Shown: positions 34,045 to 44,283, counted from the stretch's first letter. The stretch: DNA of 64,000 bases from Hymenobacter psychrotolerans DSM 18569 (GCF_900142395.1 NZ_FRAS01000001.1:124001-188000); one strand, 5' to 3'. The notes: generated by a model not told the origin, from the sequence alone. Numbers and translations: made by a program.

Positions 34045-35454
34045 ATGAACCCGACGACGACCACCCCAGCCAACAAAGCCTCCAAAGCCACCCAGTTTCT
34101 TGCCGATTCCGATGCCAAGGCCTTCGACCTGGAGCACCGGCGCAAAATCCGCTTCAACATTGGCAAGTACAACGCGGCCGTGAGCACCGGCCTGGGCTTC
34201 TACCACGACCATGAGCTGGCGCGGGAGCGGGCCTCCTACCTCAAATCCACGGTGATAAACCGCCTGGATGAGTACCTGCTGGAGTTTGAGCGCAACTTCA
34301 CGGCGCGGGGCGGCAAAGTCATCTGGGCGCAGAACGCCGACGAGGCTTTGCGGGAAATCGGGAAGATAATGGCGCGCCGCCACGCCCGCACGGTGGTGAA
34401 AGCCAAGAGCATGACCACCGAAGAAATCCACCTGAACCACTTTCTGGAGCAGAACGGCATCGAGTCGGTGGAGACGGACCTGGGCGAGTTTATCGTGCAG
34501 CTGAACGGCGAGCGGCCCTACCACATCGTGACGCCGGCCATGCACCTGAGCCGGCTCGATATTGCGCGCATCTTCGAGAAGCATCTCGGCATCGAGTACA
34601 CCGACGACGCCCAGAAACTGGTGCTCACGGCCCGCCACCTGCTGCGCAACAAATACACCACCGCCGAAGTCGGCATTACGGGCGGCAACTTCCTGATTGC
34701 GGACACCGGCGCCGTGTGCGTCACTGAAAACGAAGGCAACGCCCGGCTGTCGGCCACGTTTCCGCGCACGCACATTGCCATTGTGGGCATCGAGAAGGTG
34801 ATTCCGAAGCTGGAAGACCTGGACTTGTTCTGGCCGCTGCTGAGCACCAGCGGCACCGGCCAGCAAGTGACGGTGTACAACACCATTTATACCGGGCCGC
34901 GCCAGCCCCTAGAAAAGGACGGCCCCGACGAAATGATTGTGGTGCTGCTCGACAACGGCCGCACCAACCTACTGGCCCAGCCGGCCCAGCGCGAGGCCCT
35001 GAACTGCATCCGATGCGGGGCCTGCCTCAACATCTGCCCGGTGTATAAGAACATCGGCGGCCATACCTACGAAACCACGTACTCCGGCCCCATCGGCTCG
35101 GTTATCAGCCCGCACCTGAGCGGCATGGCCGAAAACAAGCACCTGAGTTACGCCAGCAGCCTGTGCGGCGCCTGCACCTCGGTGTGCCCGGTCAAGATTC
35201 CGATTCATAATCTGCTGCTGCAGAACCGGCAGCAGGCCGTGCGGGAGCAGCTCACCGAAAAAGATGAGCGCACGGCCATCCGGCTGTGGCTGCTGGCCAT
35301 GAAGAACCGCCGCCTGCTGGACCTGCTGCCGGCCCGCGCCAAAAACTGGGTGCTGCTGCGCCTGCTCAGCCAGGTAGGCTGGAACAAGCGCCGCGACGCG
35401 CTGGAGGTAGCGCCGCAGTCGTTCCGGAAGATGTGGAAGGCGCGAAGCCGCTAA
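34045..35454 (+). CDS. lutB: LutB/LldF-type L-lactate oxidation iron-sulfur protein
   Basis: The 469-residue protein has the LUD domain in its first 300 residues (GGKVIWAQNADEALREI, AKSMTTEEIHLNHFLEQNG, TGGNFLIADTGAVCVTENE). Two 4Fe-4S clusters follow, with ligands in CIRCGACLNICP and CGACTSVCPVK. In Bacillus, LutB works with LutA and LutC to oxidise L-lactate to pyruvate. Neither partner gene is adjacent here, so they must be elsewhere or the protein serves another electron-transfer role. It has its own promoter box and terminator. Confidence 0.92.
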   Translation: MNPTTTTPANKASKATQFLADSDAKAFDLEHRRKIRFNIGKYNAAVSTGLGFYHDHELARERASYLKSTVINRLDEYLLEFERNFTARGGKVIWAQNADEALREIGKIMARRHARTVVKAKSMTTEEIHLNHFLEQNGIESVETDLGEFIVQLNGERPYHIVTPAMHLSRLDIARIFEKHLGIEYTDDAQKLVLTARHLLRNKYTTAEVGITGGNFLIADTGAVCVTENEGNARLSATFPRTHIAIVGIEKVIPKLEDLDLFWPLLSTSGTGQQVTVYNTIYTGPRQPLEKDGPDEMIVVLLDNGRTNLLAQPAQREALNCIRCGACLNICPVYKNIGGHTYETTYSGPIGSVISPHLSGMAENKHLSYASSLCGACTSVCPVKIPIHNLLLQNRQQAVREQLTEKDERTAIRLWLLAMKNRRLLDLLPARAKNWVLLRLLSQVGWNKRRDALEVAPQSFRKMWKARSR

Positions 35455-35530
35455 TTCTCAACGCATACCCGCTTTTATATACTTCACAAAGCCTATTATC
35501 CGAATAAGCTAAGTGCTTCTCCGATTCATC

Positions 35531-35565
35531 AAAAGGCCGGCCCTGAGAGGGGCTGGCCTTTTTTA
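35531..35565. terminator. Intrinsic terminator after lutB
   Basis: AAGGCC and inner GCCC pair with GGGC and GGCCTT (35533-35543 with 35550-35560, one mismatch), followed by TTTTTT on the plus strand. Confidence 0.85.
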
Positions 35566-35658
35566 TTGCCTGAATGTTGCATTCAGGCACTTGGATAGTG
35601 CCGTAGAACCTGTATTTTTCAGGCCCTTAAGCTCAACTCATAGTACTTTCCAGCCAGT

Positions 35659-35835
35659 GTGCGTCTTACCCAACGCCTGTGGCTGGTGTTGTTTTTATCT
35701 GCTTGTGCAGCGCCGCTTTTGCTGAGCGAAGGCGCGGTGCACGTCCTGAAAATGCAGCTTTCTGAGCTGCCACAGCATTCTACCCTGGCTCTGCTGGTAG
35801 CGAAACTGCTTTTCTTACCTCTTCCTGCCCTCTGA
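35659..35835 (+). CDS. Possible 58-residue small lipoprotein or secreted peptide
   Basis: The 481-bp interval between lutB and the giant T9SS gene (35455-35935) contains only the terminator and this frame. From a GTG it reads VRLTQRLWLVLFLSACAAP, which looks like a lipoprotein signal with lipobox LSAC, then a hydrophobic and neutral stretch to TGA. No homologue is recognised, the start is weak and the size is small, so it may be spurious. Apart from this I see nothing in the interval. Confidence 0.25.
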   Translation: MRLTQRLWLVLFLSACAAPLLLSEGAVHVLKMQLSELPQHSTLALLVAKLLFLPLPAL

Positions 35836-35935
35836 TGCTCTGCTGCAGCCATGCGCTTTTCGCGCCATGGCCTACGCGGGCTCAGTCCTTTTCCCTCCCA
35901 CTTTTCACCCATTTTTTCACCATTCTGTTCCCTGT

Positions 35936-38900
35936 ATGCACACACCTTTACCCATGCCTAACCCAGCAGGCCCTCCCCCGGCTGCGGCGCGGCGCACCGG
36001 CCGCTGGTTGCGGCGCCTGCCAGCCCTGGCCGTTCTGGGGCTGCTGGGCGCTACGGCCGCGCACGCCCAGACCGTTCGCACGCTACCCGGCGACTATGCC
36101 AGCCTCGCGGCGGCCGTAGCTGACCTGAATACTGCCGGAGTGCCAGCAGGTGGGGTTACCATCAACGTGGCAGCGGGCTACACCGAGTCGGCTATTAACC
36201 TGACGCTGACGGCTACCGGCACCAGCTCGGCGCCCATCGTGTTCCGCAAGGTCGGTACCGGGGCCAATCCGCTCGTAACGGCCGCTTCCGGCAGCACCAG
36301 CACCACGCTGGATGCCATCATTAAGCTCGTGGGGGCCGACTACGTGACGTTCGACGGTATTGACCTGGCCGAAAGCGCCACCAATACCACGACGGCAGAG
36401 CAGGCTGAGTTCGGCTACGCACTGTTCCGGGCTTCCGCTACCGATGGCGCTCAGTTCAACGTCATCCGCAACTGCGTGGTAACGCTGAACAAAGCCAACC
36501 CGAATACCATCGGTATCTACGGGGCCAACTCGCTGGCAACCGCCAGTACGGCTCTGGCCGTGACCAGCGCGGCCGGCACCAACTCTGGCAACAAGGTGTA
36601 CGGCAACGTGGTGAGCAACGCCGCAACCGGCATTCAGTTTTCGGGCAGCTCGGCAGCGGGCTTCGCGGATGCCGACAACGAAATCGGGGGCACGGCCGGC
36701 AACACGGTCGGCAACTTTGGCAGCACGGCCTCGGCCTGGGGCGTTGGCGGCTCCAACCAGGTTGGGTTCCGGATTGTGGGCAACACCATCAACAGCACCC
36801 TCAACTACACGTCCGCCACGGCCTCGACGCCGGTAGCCGCCTCCACAGTCACCAGCACGCTGCGCGGCATCTACACGCCCTCGGGCACGTCGGCCAACAT
36901 TGACATCACCAGCAACGTGGTGACCGTGGCCAGCGGCGGCACAACAACCGCGCTGTCGGGCATTGAGAACAGTGCCGGCAGCACGCCCGCCAGCAACACG
37001 GTCAACATCACCAACAACACGGTGGCCCTGACCTACACAACGGCCACGTCGGCCACGGTGAACGGGATTAACAACGGGGCCACCCCGGCCACGGTGAACA
37101 TGACCGGCAACAGCGTGACGGCGACGCTTTCGAACACCGGCACCACCTACCTGCTCTACAACAACACGAGCGCCGCGGTAATCAACGTTCTGAACAACCA
37201 GATCAGCAACGTAACCCGCACGGGCGCTTCGGGCTCGGTGTACTGCTACTACAACGTCGCCACCGCCGGCACGGGCACGCATACCGTCAGCAACACCACC
37301 ATCAGCAACGTGACGGTGGCGGGCACCAGCGCGCTGTACGGCATTTACTCGAACACTTCAAGCACTGAAACCCAAGTGCGTACGGGTAACACGTTCCGCA
37401 ACATCACGGCCGGCACCGGCACCGTGTATGGCCTCCACACGGCCTACGGGTCGGCGGCCTCGCAGTTCAATGGCAACATTGTGCGGGATATCAGCGCCGG
37501 CGGCACCATCTACGGCATGTATTTCACCAATACGGGCTTTGCCGGTTTCAGCGCCTTCGACAACACCATCAGCGGCCTGAGCAGCACAGGCACCTCGAGC
37601 ACCGTGTATGGTATTTCTGCCTCGGCCACTACGACCAACATCTACCGCAACAGGATTTTCAATCTGTCGGGGACGGGCACCAGCGCCCTGGTGTATGGGC
37701 TGTACGTGGCTGGTGGCACCACCAGCTCGCTCTACAACAACCTGATCGGGGACCTGCGGGCACCAGCGGCCACGGGCCTGAACGCAGTAGTGGGCCTGTT
37801 CTGCAACGTCGGCACGACCATCAACGCGTCCTTCAATACCATCTATCTGAATGCCAGCAGCAGCGGCGCTACGTTCGGCACGTCGGGGGTATACCTCACG
37901 ACCACGCCTACCACGCTCAACCTGCGCAACAACATAGTTGTCAATAAGTCGGTGGCAGCGGGCACGGGCGGCTACACCGCCGCTCTGCGCCGCGTTTCGG
38001 GCACGGCGGGTACGGTACCAGCCAACCTGGGCGCCAGCACCAACAACAACCTGTACTACGCGGGCACGCCTTCGGCTACGAATCTGCTGTACGTAGAGGG
38101 CACTACCGCCGCTACCAACGCCAAGCAGACCATCGCCGACTACAAAGCCTTTGCTGCGCCGCGCGAGTCCAACTCCGTTACGGAGGATGTGGCCTTCGTG
38201 AGCACCACCGGCACGGACGCCACTTACCTGCACATCAATACCACCGTCCCGACGCAGGTTGAGAGCGGCGGCGTGGCCATCACCGACATCACCTCCGACT
38301 TTGACGGCGACACGCGCAATGCTACCGCGCCTGACCTGGGGGCCGATGAAGGCACTTTCACGCCGCAGGACCTGAGCGGCCCGACCATCACGTACACGGC
38401 CCTGGGCACCACCAGCGCCACTACCAACCGCACGCTCGACGTCACCATTACGGACGCCAGCGGCATTGCGACGGGTGCCAACGCGCCGCGCCTCTACTAC
38501 CGCAAGGGCACGAGCGGCGCCTACGTATTTGTGAATGCCACCAGCGTGAGCGGCAGCGTCTACACATTCACGTTTGACTTCGCGGCCGTTGGCGGCGTAA
38601 CCGGCCTGGATGTGGTGCAGTACTACGTAGCGGCTCAGGACAACGCGGCCGCCGGCAACATAAGCAGCGGCCCGGTGGGCGCTTCCGGCAACAACCCTCC
38701 CGGTACGGCCTTCAGCGGCACGCCCAGCCAGTTCTTCATTCAGGGCAGCCTGAGCGGCGTGTATTACGTGGGCACCGGCACGTCGCCGGCTCCGGCCCGC
38801 ACTTTTGCCACCCTCACGGTGGCCGCCTCGGCCTACAACAACAACAACCTGTCCGGTGCCGTGACGTTTGCCCTGCTTGATGCCACCTACTCGGCCGCTA

Positions 38901-41900
38901 CGGGAGAAACGTTCCCGGTAGTATTCAATGCCAATACTGATGCCAGCGCCAATCATACTCTGACCATCAGGCCCAACACGGGCGTTACGGCCAGCGTTAC
39001 GGGCAGCGCCTCGGCCACGGCCGTGCTGCAGCTCAACGGCGCTGACTACGTGACTATTGACGGCTCGGCCAACGGCACTGACTCGCGCGACCTGACGCTG
39101 ACCAGCACCACCCCCGGCACGTCGGCAGTAGTGTGGCTCACCAGCCTCGGCGAAGCGGCCGGCGCAACCTACGCCACCATCAAAAACCTGAACATTGTGG
39201 GCGGCAACCCAACGTCTAGCACCTCTTTCGGGATTTACGCGGCCGCTGCTACGCTCAGCGGCACCGGCACGGGCGCCGACAATGACAACCTGGTTATCCA
39301 GAACAACGTCATCAGCACGGCTTACTCGGCCATTTATGCGCGTGGCACTGCCACCGGCCTGCTCAATGGCCTGCAGGTGAGCGGCAACCAGATCGGCAGC
39401 CTCACGGCAGCCGGCACCGTCACCTTCCGCGGCATTGATGTAGTAGCCGCCGCCGCGCCCCAGATCAGCCAGAACCGCATTGTGGGCATGGTGAATACCA
39501 CTGCCTTTACCACTGCGGGCATTGAGCTGGGCGCCAACGTGGCCAACGCAGTAGTAAGCCGCAACTACATCAGTGGCCTGCGCTCGACCAACACCGGCGG
39601 CTGGGGCGCTTATGGCATCAGCATTTCGAGCACCACCAACACTGCCGGCAACGAAATCAGCAACAACATGATTTCGGACATCATCACCGACGGCGACGGT
39701 ACTTCCAACCTGTACAACCCGTTCGGTATCCGGCTGGCCGGAGGCACGGGCACCAAGGTGTACTACAACTCGGTGAACCTGACCGGCGCCTTCACCGGCA
39801 CGGGCACCACCGACATCAGCGCGGCACTGCTGGTAACCACCAGCTCCGTAACGGGCCTGGACCTGCGCAACAACGTGCTGGCCAACAGCATAAGCGGTGG
39901 CGCCAGCTCCAAGTCGTATGCCCTGTACGCCACCACGGCGGCCAGCTTCGGCACCATCAACCACAACGACTACTACGTGAGTGGCAACAACGGCGTGCTG
40001 GCCTACATTGCCAGCGACAAGGCGACGCTGGCTGATGTCCGGACTGCGACTTCGCAGGATGCCAACTCCGTGTCGAGTGAGCCGATGTTTACGTCGGCCA
40101 CCGACCTGCACGTGTCGAACTCCATCGAACTGAGCAACGCCGGTACGCCTGTATCCGTGACCATCGACTTTGACGGGGAAACCCGCTCGGCCACTACCCC
40201 CGACCTGGGCGCCGACGAGTTTGCCCAGCCCCTGACCAGCGACCTGGCAGCGGTTGCGCTGGTGGCCCCCGCCACCGGCACTACCTGCTACAGCCCGGCC
40301 GAAACCGTAACGGTTACCATCCGCAGCGCGGGCGGTGCGGCCCTGGACTTCGCTACGACTCCTGCCACGGTAAGCGTGGTGGTGACGCTTCCGAGCGGCT
40401 CCGCTCAAACCTTCACGACTACGCTGAACACGGGCACGCTGGCTGCCGGCACCACGCAAAACGTGACCCTGCCCGGTACGCTGGACATGACGGCTATCGG
40501 CACCTACACGTTTGCTGTTTCGGCTACGATGACGGGCGATGTGAACCCGGCCAACGACCTGCTGGCTCCTGCTCCTACGCGGGTAGTGGTGGCTCCGGCC
40601 GCCGGCGTACTGGCCGCCCCTACTGCCATCTTCTGCGTGAGCGGAACTGCCAGCCTGACGCTGACCGGCGCGGCCAATGGCAGCGTTCAGCTGCAGCAAA
40701 GCACCGACAACTTAACCTTCACGGACATCAGCGGCGCTACCGGCACCACGTTCACCACTCCGGTGCTGACGCAGACCACGTATTACCGGGCCCTGGTGAG
40801 CTGCAACTCGAACGTAGCTACCTCCAACGTGCTGACCGTAACCGTAACCAATCCGCAGGTAACGGCTACCAACTCTCCGGTGGCAGTCTGCGAAGGCAGC
40901 ACGGCCACCCTGACGGCTACGGCGGCCACGGGCACCACGCTCCGCTTCTTTGATGTAGCTACCGGCGGCACCCCGCTGACTTCTACCACCACGCCTACCG
41001 GCGCTACTTTCACCACGCCGGCCCTTACGGCCTCGCAGCAGTTCTATGTAGAAGGTGTCAGCAGCAGCGTAGAAGTGGCTGGCCGCCTGGCCCCTGTTTC
41101 TACTTCCAACACCAGCCCCACCAACTATGGGCTCGTGTTCACGGCCCGCAGCCCCTTCCGCCTGATTTCGCTGGACGTATATCCGGCAGGTGTGGCCGGC
41201 AACCTGGTGATTCAGGTGCAGGACAACGCCGGCGTGCTGATGCCGGGCCTGACGGCTACGGTAGCCGTTCCGGCCGGCAATGGCACTGTGGCCTTCCCCG
41301 TAGCGCTGAACTTCGATATTCCGGCCGGTACCGGCTTGCGCCTGATTGCCGTGAGCGGCCCCGCTTTGGTGCGCGAATCCACGCTGGGTGGCTTCCCTTA
41401 CACTTCGCCCAGCGGCAACGTGAGCGTTACCAACGGCTACATCTCGGGTAACTCGACCAGCTACTACTACTTCTACAACTGGCAGGTAACAAGTGAGTGC
41501 ATCAGCACCCGTACGCCTATCCAGGTGAACGTGTCGGCTACCCCGACGGCCTCGCTGCCCGCTACGGCCAGCACCTGCGCCAACTCGGCCTATCAGCTGG
41601 CCGGCACGGTAGGCGGCTCGGCTACCACCGGCACCTATACCAGCACGGGCACGGGCACTTTCTCGCCCAATGCTACCACGCTGAACGCCACCTACACGCC
41701 TTCGGCCGCTGATGCGGCAGCCGGCAGCGTCACGATTACGCTCACGACCGATGGCACGGTCTGCGCCCCGGCTACGGCCCAAACGGTGCTGACCATCACG
41801 ACGGCCCCGGCCGCTACCTTCTCCTACGCCAACGCCACCTACTGCGCCGGTGCTACCGGCACGGCAGTTCCGGTGTTTGGCACGGGTGCCATGGCCGGTA

Positions 41901-42559
41901 CGTTCTCGGCTTCGGGCACAGGCCTGGTAATCAACGCCACCACCGGCGCCATCGACCTGAGCACCTCCGCCGCCGGCACTTACACCGTGACCAACACCAT
42001 TGCGGCCAGCGGTAGCTGCACGGCTGCAACGGCTACGTTCTCCGTGACCATCAACGCCCGTCCTGCTCAGCCGACGGTGTCGCCGGTTTACAACGGCGCC
42101 ACCACCACGCTCAGCAGCTCCAGCGCCACGGGCAACCAGTGGTACCTGAACGGGGTGGCCATTGCGGGGGCTACCAGCCAGACGTACGTGGTCAACTCGG
42201 CCGCCCAGTTCGGTTCCTACACCGTCGTGGTGACCAACGCCACCACCACCTGCGCCTCGCTGCCCTCGGCTCCGCTACTGGTCAACAGCAGCCTCAAGCA
42301 GCTGGCCGGCGCCTCGCTGAGCGTCTACCCCAACCCCACCACCGACGGCCACGTCACGGTGGAGCTGAGCGGCTACGCTAACGCCACGGAGCTCAACGTC
42401 TACAATGCCGTGGGCCAGCTGGTGCTCAGCACCTCGGCCGCCGGCCGCACCGGCGTGCAGAAAGCCACGCTGGATATGCGGCAGCTGCCGGCTGGCGTGT
42501 ACCTGCTGCGTGCCCGCACTGAAGGCGGACTCGATGTGCGCCGCATCACGAAAGAATAG
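35936..42559 (+). CDS. Giant T9SS-secreted beta-helix/Ig-like surface protein
   Basis: The 2207-residue protein has a twin-Arg-rich signal region (RRTGRWLRRLPALAVLGLLG) cleaved near AHA-Q. Two large Thr/Ser/Ala/Asn-rich parallel beta-helix modules follow (about 30-805 and 945-1425). Each contains a YVTFDG or YVTIDG start and ends in a SDFDGDTR/IDFDGETR ... PDLGADE sequence. A beta-sandwich domain (about 806-940) lies between them. CARDB/Ig-like repeats with paired Cys (about 1430-2130) come next, and then a type A sorting domain beginning LSVYPNPTTDGHVTVEL and ending VYLLRARTEGGLDVRRITKE. It is exported by T9SS and probably anchored on the cell surface or released; an adhesin role is inferred. 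ATG 35936 or 35954 may be the start. Confidence 0.9.
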   Translation: MHTPLPMPNPAGPPPAAARRTGRWLRRLPALAVLGLLGATAAHAQTVRTLPGDYASLAAAVADLNTAGVPAGGVTINVAAGYTESAINLTLTATGTSSAPIVFRKVGTGANPLVTAASGSTSTTLDAIIKLVGADYVTFDGIDLAESATNTTTAEQAEFGYALFRASATDGAQFNVIRNCVVTLNKANPNTIGIYGANSLATASTALAVTSAAGTNSGNKVYGNVVSNAATGIQFSGSSAAGFADADNEIGGTAGNTVGNFGSTASAWGVGGSNQVGFRIVGNTINSTLNYTSATASTPVAASTVTSTLRGIYTPSGTSANIDITSNVVTVASGGTTTALSGIENSAGSTPASNTVNITNNTVALTYTTATSATVNGINNGATPATVNMTGNSVTATLSNTGTTYLLYNNTSAAVINVLNNQISNVTRTGASGSVYCYYNVATAGTGTHTVSNTTISNVTVAGTSALYGIYSNTSSTETQVRTGNTFRNITAGTGTVYGLHTAYGSAASQFNGNIVRDISAGGTIYGMYFTNTGFAGFSAFDNTISGLSSTGTSSTVYGISASATTTNIYRNRIFNLSGTGTSALVYGLYVAGGTTSSLYNNLIGDLRAPAATGLNAVVGLFCNVGTTINASFNTIYLNASSSGATFGTSGVYLTTTPTTLNLRNNIVVNKSVAAGTGGYTAALRRVSGTAGTVPANLGASTNNNLYYAGTPSATNLLYVEGTTAATNAKQTIADYKAFAAPRESNSVTEDVAFVSTTGTDATYLHINTTVPTQVESGGVAITDITSDFDGDTRNATAPDLGADEGTFTPQDLSGPTITYTALGTTSATTNRTLDVTITDASGIATGANAPRLYYRKGTSGAYVFVNATSVSGSVYTFTFDFAAVGGVTGLDVVQYYVAAQDNAAAGNISSGPVGASGNNPPGTAFSGTPSQFFIQGSLSGVYYVGTGTSPAPARTFATLTVAASAYNNNNLSGAVTFALLDATYSAATGETFPVVFNANTDASANHTLTIRPNTGVTASVTGSASATAVLQLNGADYVTIDGSANGTDSRDLTLTSTTPGTSAVVWLTSLGEAAGATYATIKNLNIVGGNPTSSTSFGIYAAAATLSGTGTGADNDNLVIQNNVISTAYSAIYARGTATGLLNGLQVSGNQIGSLTAAGTVTFRGIDVVAAAAPQISQNRIVGMVNTTAFTTAGIELGANVANAVVSRNYISGLRSTNTGGWGAYGISISSTTNTAGNEISNNMISDIITDGDGTSNLYNPFGIRLAGGTGTKVYYNSVNLTGAFTGTGTTDISAALLVTTSSVTGLDLRNNVLANSISGGASSKSYALYATTAASFGTINHNDYYVSGNNGVLAYIASDKATLADVRTATSQDANSVSSEPMFTSATDLHVSNSIELSNAGTPVSVTIDFDGETRSATTPDLGADEFAQPLTSDLAAVALVAPATGTTCYSPAETVTVTIRSAGGAALDFATTPATVSVVVTLPSGSAQTFTTTLNTGTLAAGTTQNVTLPGTLDMTAIGTYTFAVSATMTGDVNPANDLLAPAPTRVVVAPAAGVLAAPTAIFCVSGTASLTLTGAANGSVQLQQSTDNLTFTDISGATGTTFTTPVLTQTTYYRALVSCNSNVATSNVLTVTVTNPQVTATNSPVAVCEGSTATLTATAATGTTLRFFDVATGGTPLTSTTTPTGATFTTPALTASQQFYVEGVSSSVEVAGRLAPVSTSNTSPTNYGLVFTARSPFRLISLDVYPAGVAGNLVIQVQDNAGVLMPGLTATVAVPAGNGTVAFPVALNFDIPAGTGLRLIAVSGPALVRESTLGGFPYTSPSGNVSVTNGYISGNSTSYYYFYNWQVTSECISTRTPIQVNVSATPTASLPATASTCANSAYQLAGTVGGSATTGTYTSTGTGTFSPNATTLNATYTPSAADAAAGSVTITLTTDGTVCAPATAQTVLTITTAPAATFSYANATYCAGATGTAVPVFGTGAMAGTFSASGTGLVINATTGAIDLSTSAAGTYTVTNTIAASGSCTAATATFSVTINARPAQPTVSPVYNGATTTLSSSSATGNQWYLNGVAIAGATSQTYVVNSAAQFGSYTVVVTNATTTCASLPSAPLLVNSSLKQLAGASLSVYPNPTTDGHVTVELSGYANATELNVYNAVGQLVLSTSAAGRTGVQKATLDMRQLPAGVYLLRARTEGGLDVRRITKE

Positions 42560-42580
42560 GCTTCGGCCTTTCCGCAACGA

Positions 42581-42614
42581 AAAGGGCCTTCCCACGTGGG
42601 AAGGCCCTTTTTTT
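42581..42614. terminator. Bidirectional intrinsic terminator
   Basis: A 30-bp perfect palindrome (42581-42610) centred on CCCACGTGGG, flanked by A and T runs, separates the T9SS gene from the convergent serine dehydratase gene. Confidence 0.92.
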
Positions 42615-42645
42615 GTGACTACGGGAAAGCAGAAAGCTAGCGAGT

Positions 42646-43548
42646 TTATTCTCCTTCGTCGGGCAGAATCTGGACATCCTGCACGAGCACCATTTTCTCG
42701 ATTTCACGGCCGCGGGTGGTGTTGGCCAAGCCGCCCAGCGCGGTTTCCTTGTAGCGGGTTTCCATGCTTTGCCCCACTTCGCCCAGCGCCGCTACGCACT
42801 GATCAACGGGAATGACCGGATTGACGCCGGCAATGGCAATCTGGGCGGAGCTGAAGGCAATGGCCGCCGCTGAGGCGTTGCGCACGATACAGGGCACTTC
42901 CACCAGGCCGGCCACCGGGTCACAGATCAGGCCCAGCATGCACTGAATGGTGATGGCAACGGCCGCAAACGTCTGGTCAACATCTCCGCCCAGGCAGTAC
43001 ACGATGGCGCCGCTGCCCATTGCCGCTGCCGAGCCGGTTTCGGCCTGGCACCCGCCTACGGCCCCGGCCAGCGACGCATTCTGCTCGATGATCAGGGCAA
43101 TGCCGGCCGCCACCAGCAGGCCTTCGAGCACCTGCCGGTCCGTGAGCTGATGCAATTCCTGCAGCGTTACGAGCACGCCGGGCAGTATGCCGGAAGCGCC
43201 GGCTGTAGGCGCTGCCACTACCCGTCCCATGCACGAATTCACCTCCTTGGCACCCATGGCCCGGGTCACAAGCTGCTTGAATTCCGGCGAAAGCACCGTG
43301 ACTGGTGAGGCGGCAATTTTCTTGGCGCCGTTGTTTACCATGCCCGAGCGGGAAGTCATGTCCTGGGTGAGGCCGGTTTGCACGGCGTCGCGCATTACGT
43401 CGTAGGCGCGCTGCAGCCCGTTCCAGATTTCTTCTTCGGAACGGCCTTTCTGCTCGATTTCGTAGGCCAGCACCGGCTGGTAGAGCGGCTCGCCGGTAGC
43501 GGCGCAGTGCGCCTGCCAGGAGGCAAAATCAGTGAAGAGAAGTGACAT
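42646..43548 (-). CDS. sdaAA: L-serine ammonia-lyase, iron-sulfur type, alpha subunit
   Basis: The 300-residue protein matches the alpha (catalytic) domain of 4Fe-4S serine dehydratases, which convert L-serine to pyruvate and ammonia. Conserved stretches include SRSGMVNNGAKK, SCMGRVVAAPTAGASGI, GGCQAETGSAAAMGSGA and CDPVAGLVEVPCIVRN, which supply the cluster Cys residues. The separate beta subunit (sdaAB) is not adjacent, so it must be elsewhere. The ATG at 43548 fits the family; the frame runs upstream to 43689 with an Arg-rich leader that is not family-like. Confidence 0.92.
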   Translation of the reverse strand: MSLLFTDFASWQAHCAATGEPLYQPVLAYEIEQKGRSEEEIWNGLQRAYDVMRDAVQTGLTQDMTSRSGMVNNGAKKIAASPVTVLSPEFKQLVTRAMGAKEVNSCMGRVVAAPTAGASGILPGVLVTLQELHQLTDRQVLEGLLVAAGIALIIEQNASLAGAVGGCQAETGSAAAMGSGAIVYCLGGDVDQTFAAVAITIQCMLGLICDPVAGLVEVPCIVRNASAAAIAFSSAQIAIAGVNPVIPVDQCVAALGEVGQSMETRYKETALGGLANTTRGREIEKMVLVQDVQILPDEGE

Positions 43549-43661
43549 AATGGGGTGGGGAAGTAGGAAGTGAAGGTCAGGAGGCAAGCCTGCCGGATAA
43601 ACGCACGAGCGCCGACGGGGGTGCGAAAGTCGGTAGTTTTTCTTCAGCAGACGGCTCAAAG

Positions 43662-43699
43662 CAAAAACCGCCGCTGGGCTCTTTGCCAACGACGGTTTT
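43662..43699 (-). terminator. Hairpin terminator after msrB
   Basis: On the minus strand CAAAACCG pairs with CGGTTTTTG with an extended GC-rich stem (43662-43699, some G-T pairs), ending in a T-run 36 bp after the msrB stop. Confidence 0.75.
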
Positions 43700-43734
43700 G
43701 CGGAATATTTTCTTTGGGCAGAAAATGGCTGGGT

Positions 43735-44193
43735 TTATGCCGTTTGCGGCTCACTTACCAGTTTCACGGCCGCCGAGTTGATGCACAGGCGCAGGCCGCT
43801 GGGCGGCGGGCCATCCGGAAAAACGTGGCCCTGATGGGCGTCGCAGACGTTGCAGAGCACTTCCACGCGGGTCATGCCGTAGCTGGTGTCTTTCCTGTAT
43901 CTGATGGCGTTTTCCTTGACGGGCTGCGTGAAGCTGGGCCAGCCGGTGCCACTTTCAAACTTGGTGCGCGAGTCGTAGAGCGGCTCGCCGCAGCAGATGC
44001 AGGCGTAGAGGCCGGCTTCGTGCGCCTCGCAGTATTCGCCCGTGAAGGCGCGCTCCGTGCCGTGCTGGCGCGTCACGTGGTATTGCTCGGCCGTGAGCTG
44101 GGCTTTCCACTCAGCATCGGTTTTCTCTACGCGCCGGTCGGGGGCGGGGCTGCCGTGGTTGGCCAGCCGGATAACATCATTCCAGGTTTGCAT
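43735..44193 (-). CDS. msrB: Peptide-methionine (R)-S-oxide reductase
   Basis: The 152-residue enzyme reduces the R-epimer of methionine sulfoxide in proteins. Zn-binding CxxC pairs are C65/C68 (ACICCGE) and C114/C117 (CNVCDAHQGHVF). The catalytic Cys137 lies in RLCINSAAV, and the substrate-pocket FESGTGWPSF motif is present. There is no signal peptide, so it is cytosolic. No msrA is next to it. It is probably monocistronic, followed by a terminator. Confidence 0.95.
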   Translation of the reverse strand: MQTWNDVIRLANHGSPAPDRRVEKTDAEWKAQLTAEQYHVTRQHGTERAFTGEYCEAHEAGLYACICCGEPLYDSRTKFESGTGWPSFTQPVKENAIRYRKDTSYGMTRVEVLCNVCDAHQGHVFPDGPPPSGLRLCINSAAVKLVSEPQTA

Positions 44194-44283
44194 ATCGTTG
44201 GAAGCTTGGTTCAGAAAAAAACAGATTCTTAGTGCAAACGCGGCAGCTTGGCCGGAAGTTTTCGACCACTGCCCCTAAGATGT

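Noticed and set aside
37358..40699. 1113-residue minus-strand open frame antisense to the giant T9SS gene, with another of 399 residues at 36083-37282
   Set aside because: Both translate to Arg/Gly/Ala/Val/His-rich sequence with no domain. They arise because the sense gene uses Thr/Ser/Ala/Gly codons of restricted composition that yield no stops in this antisense frame.
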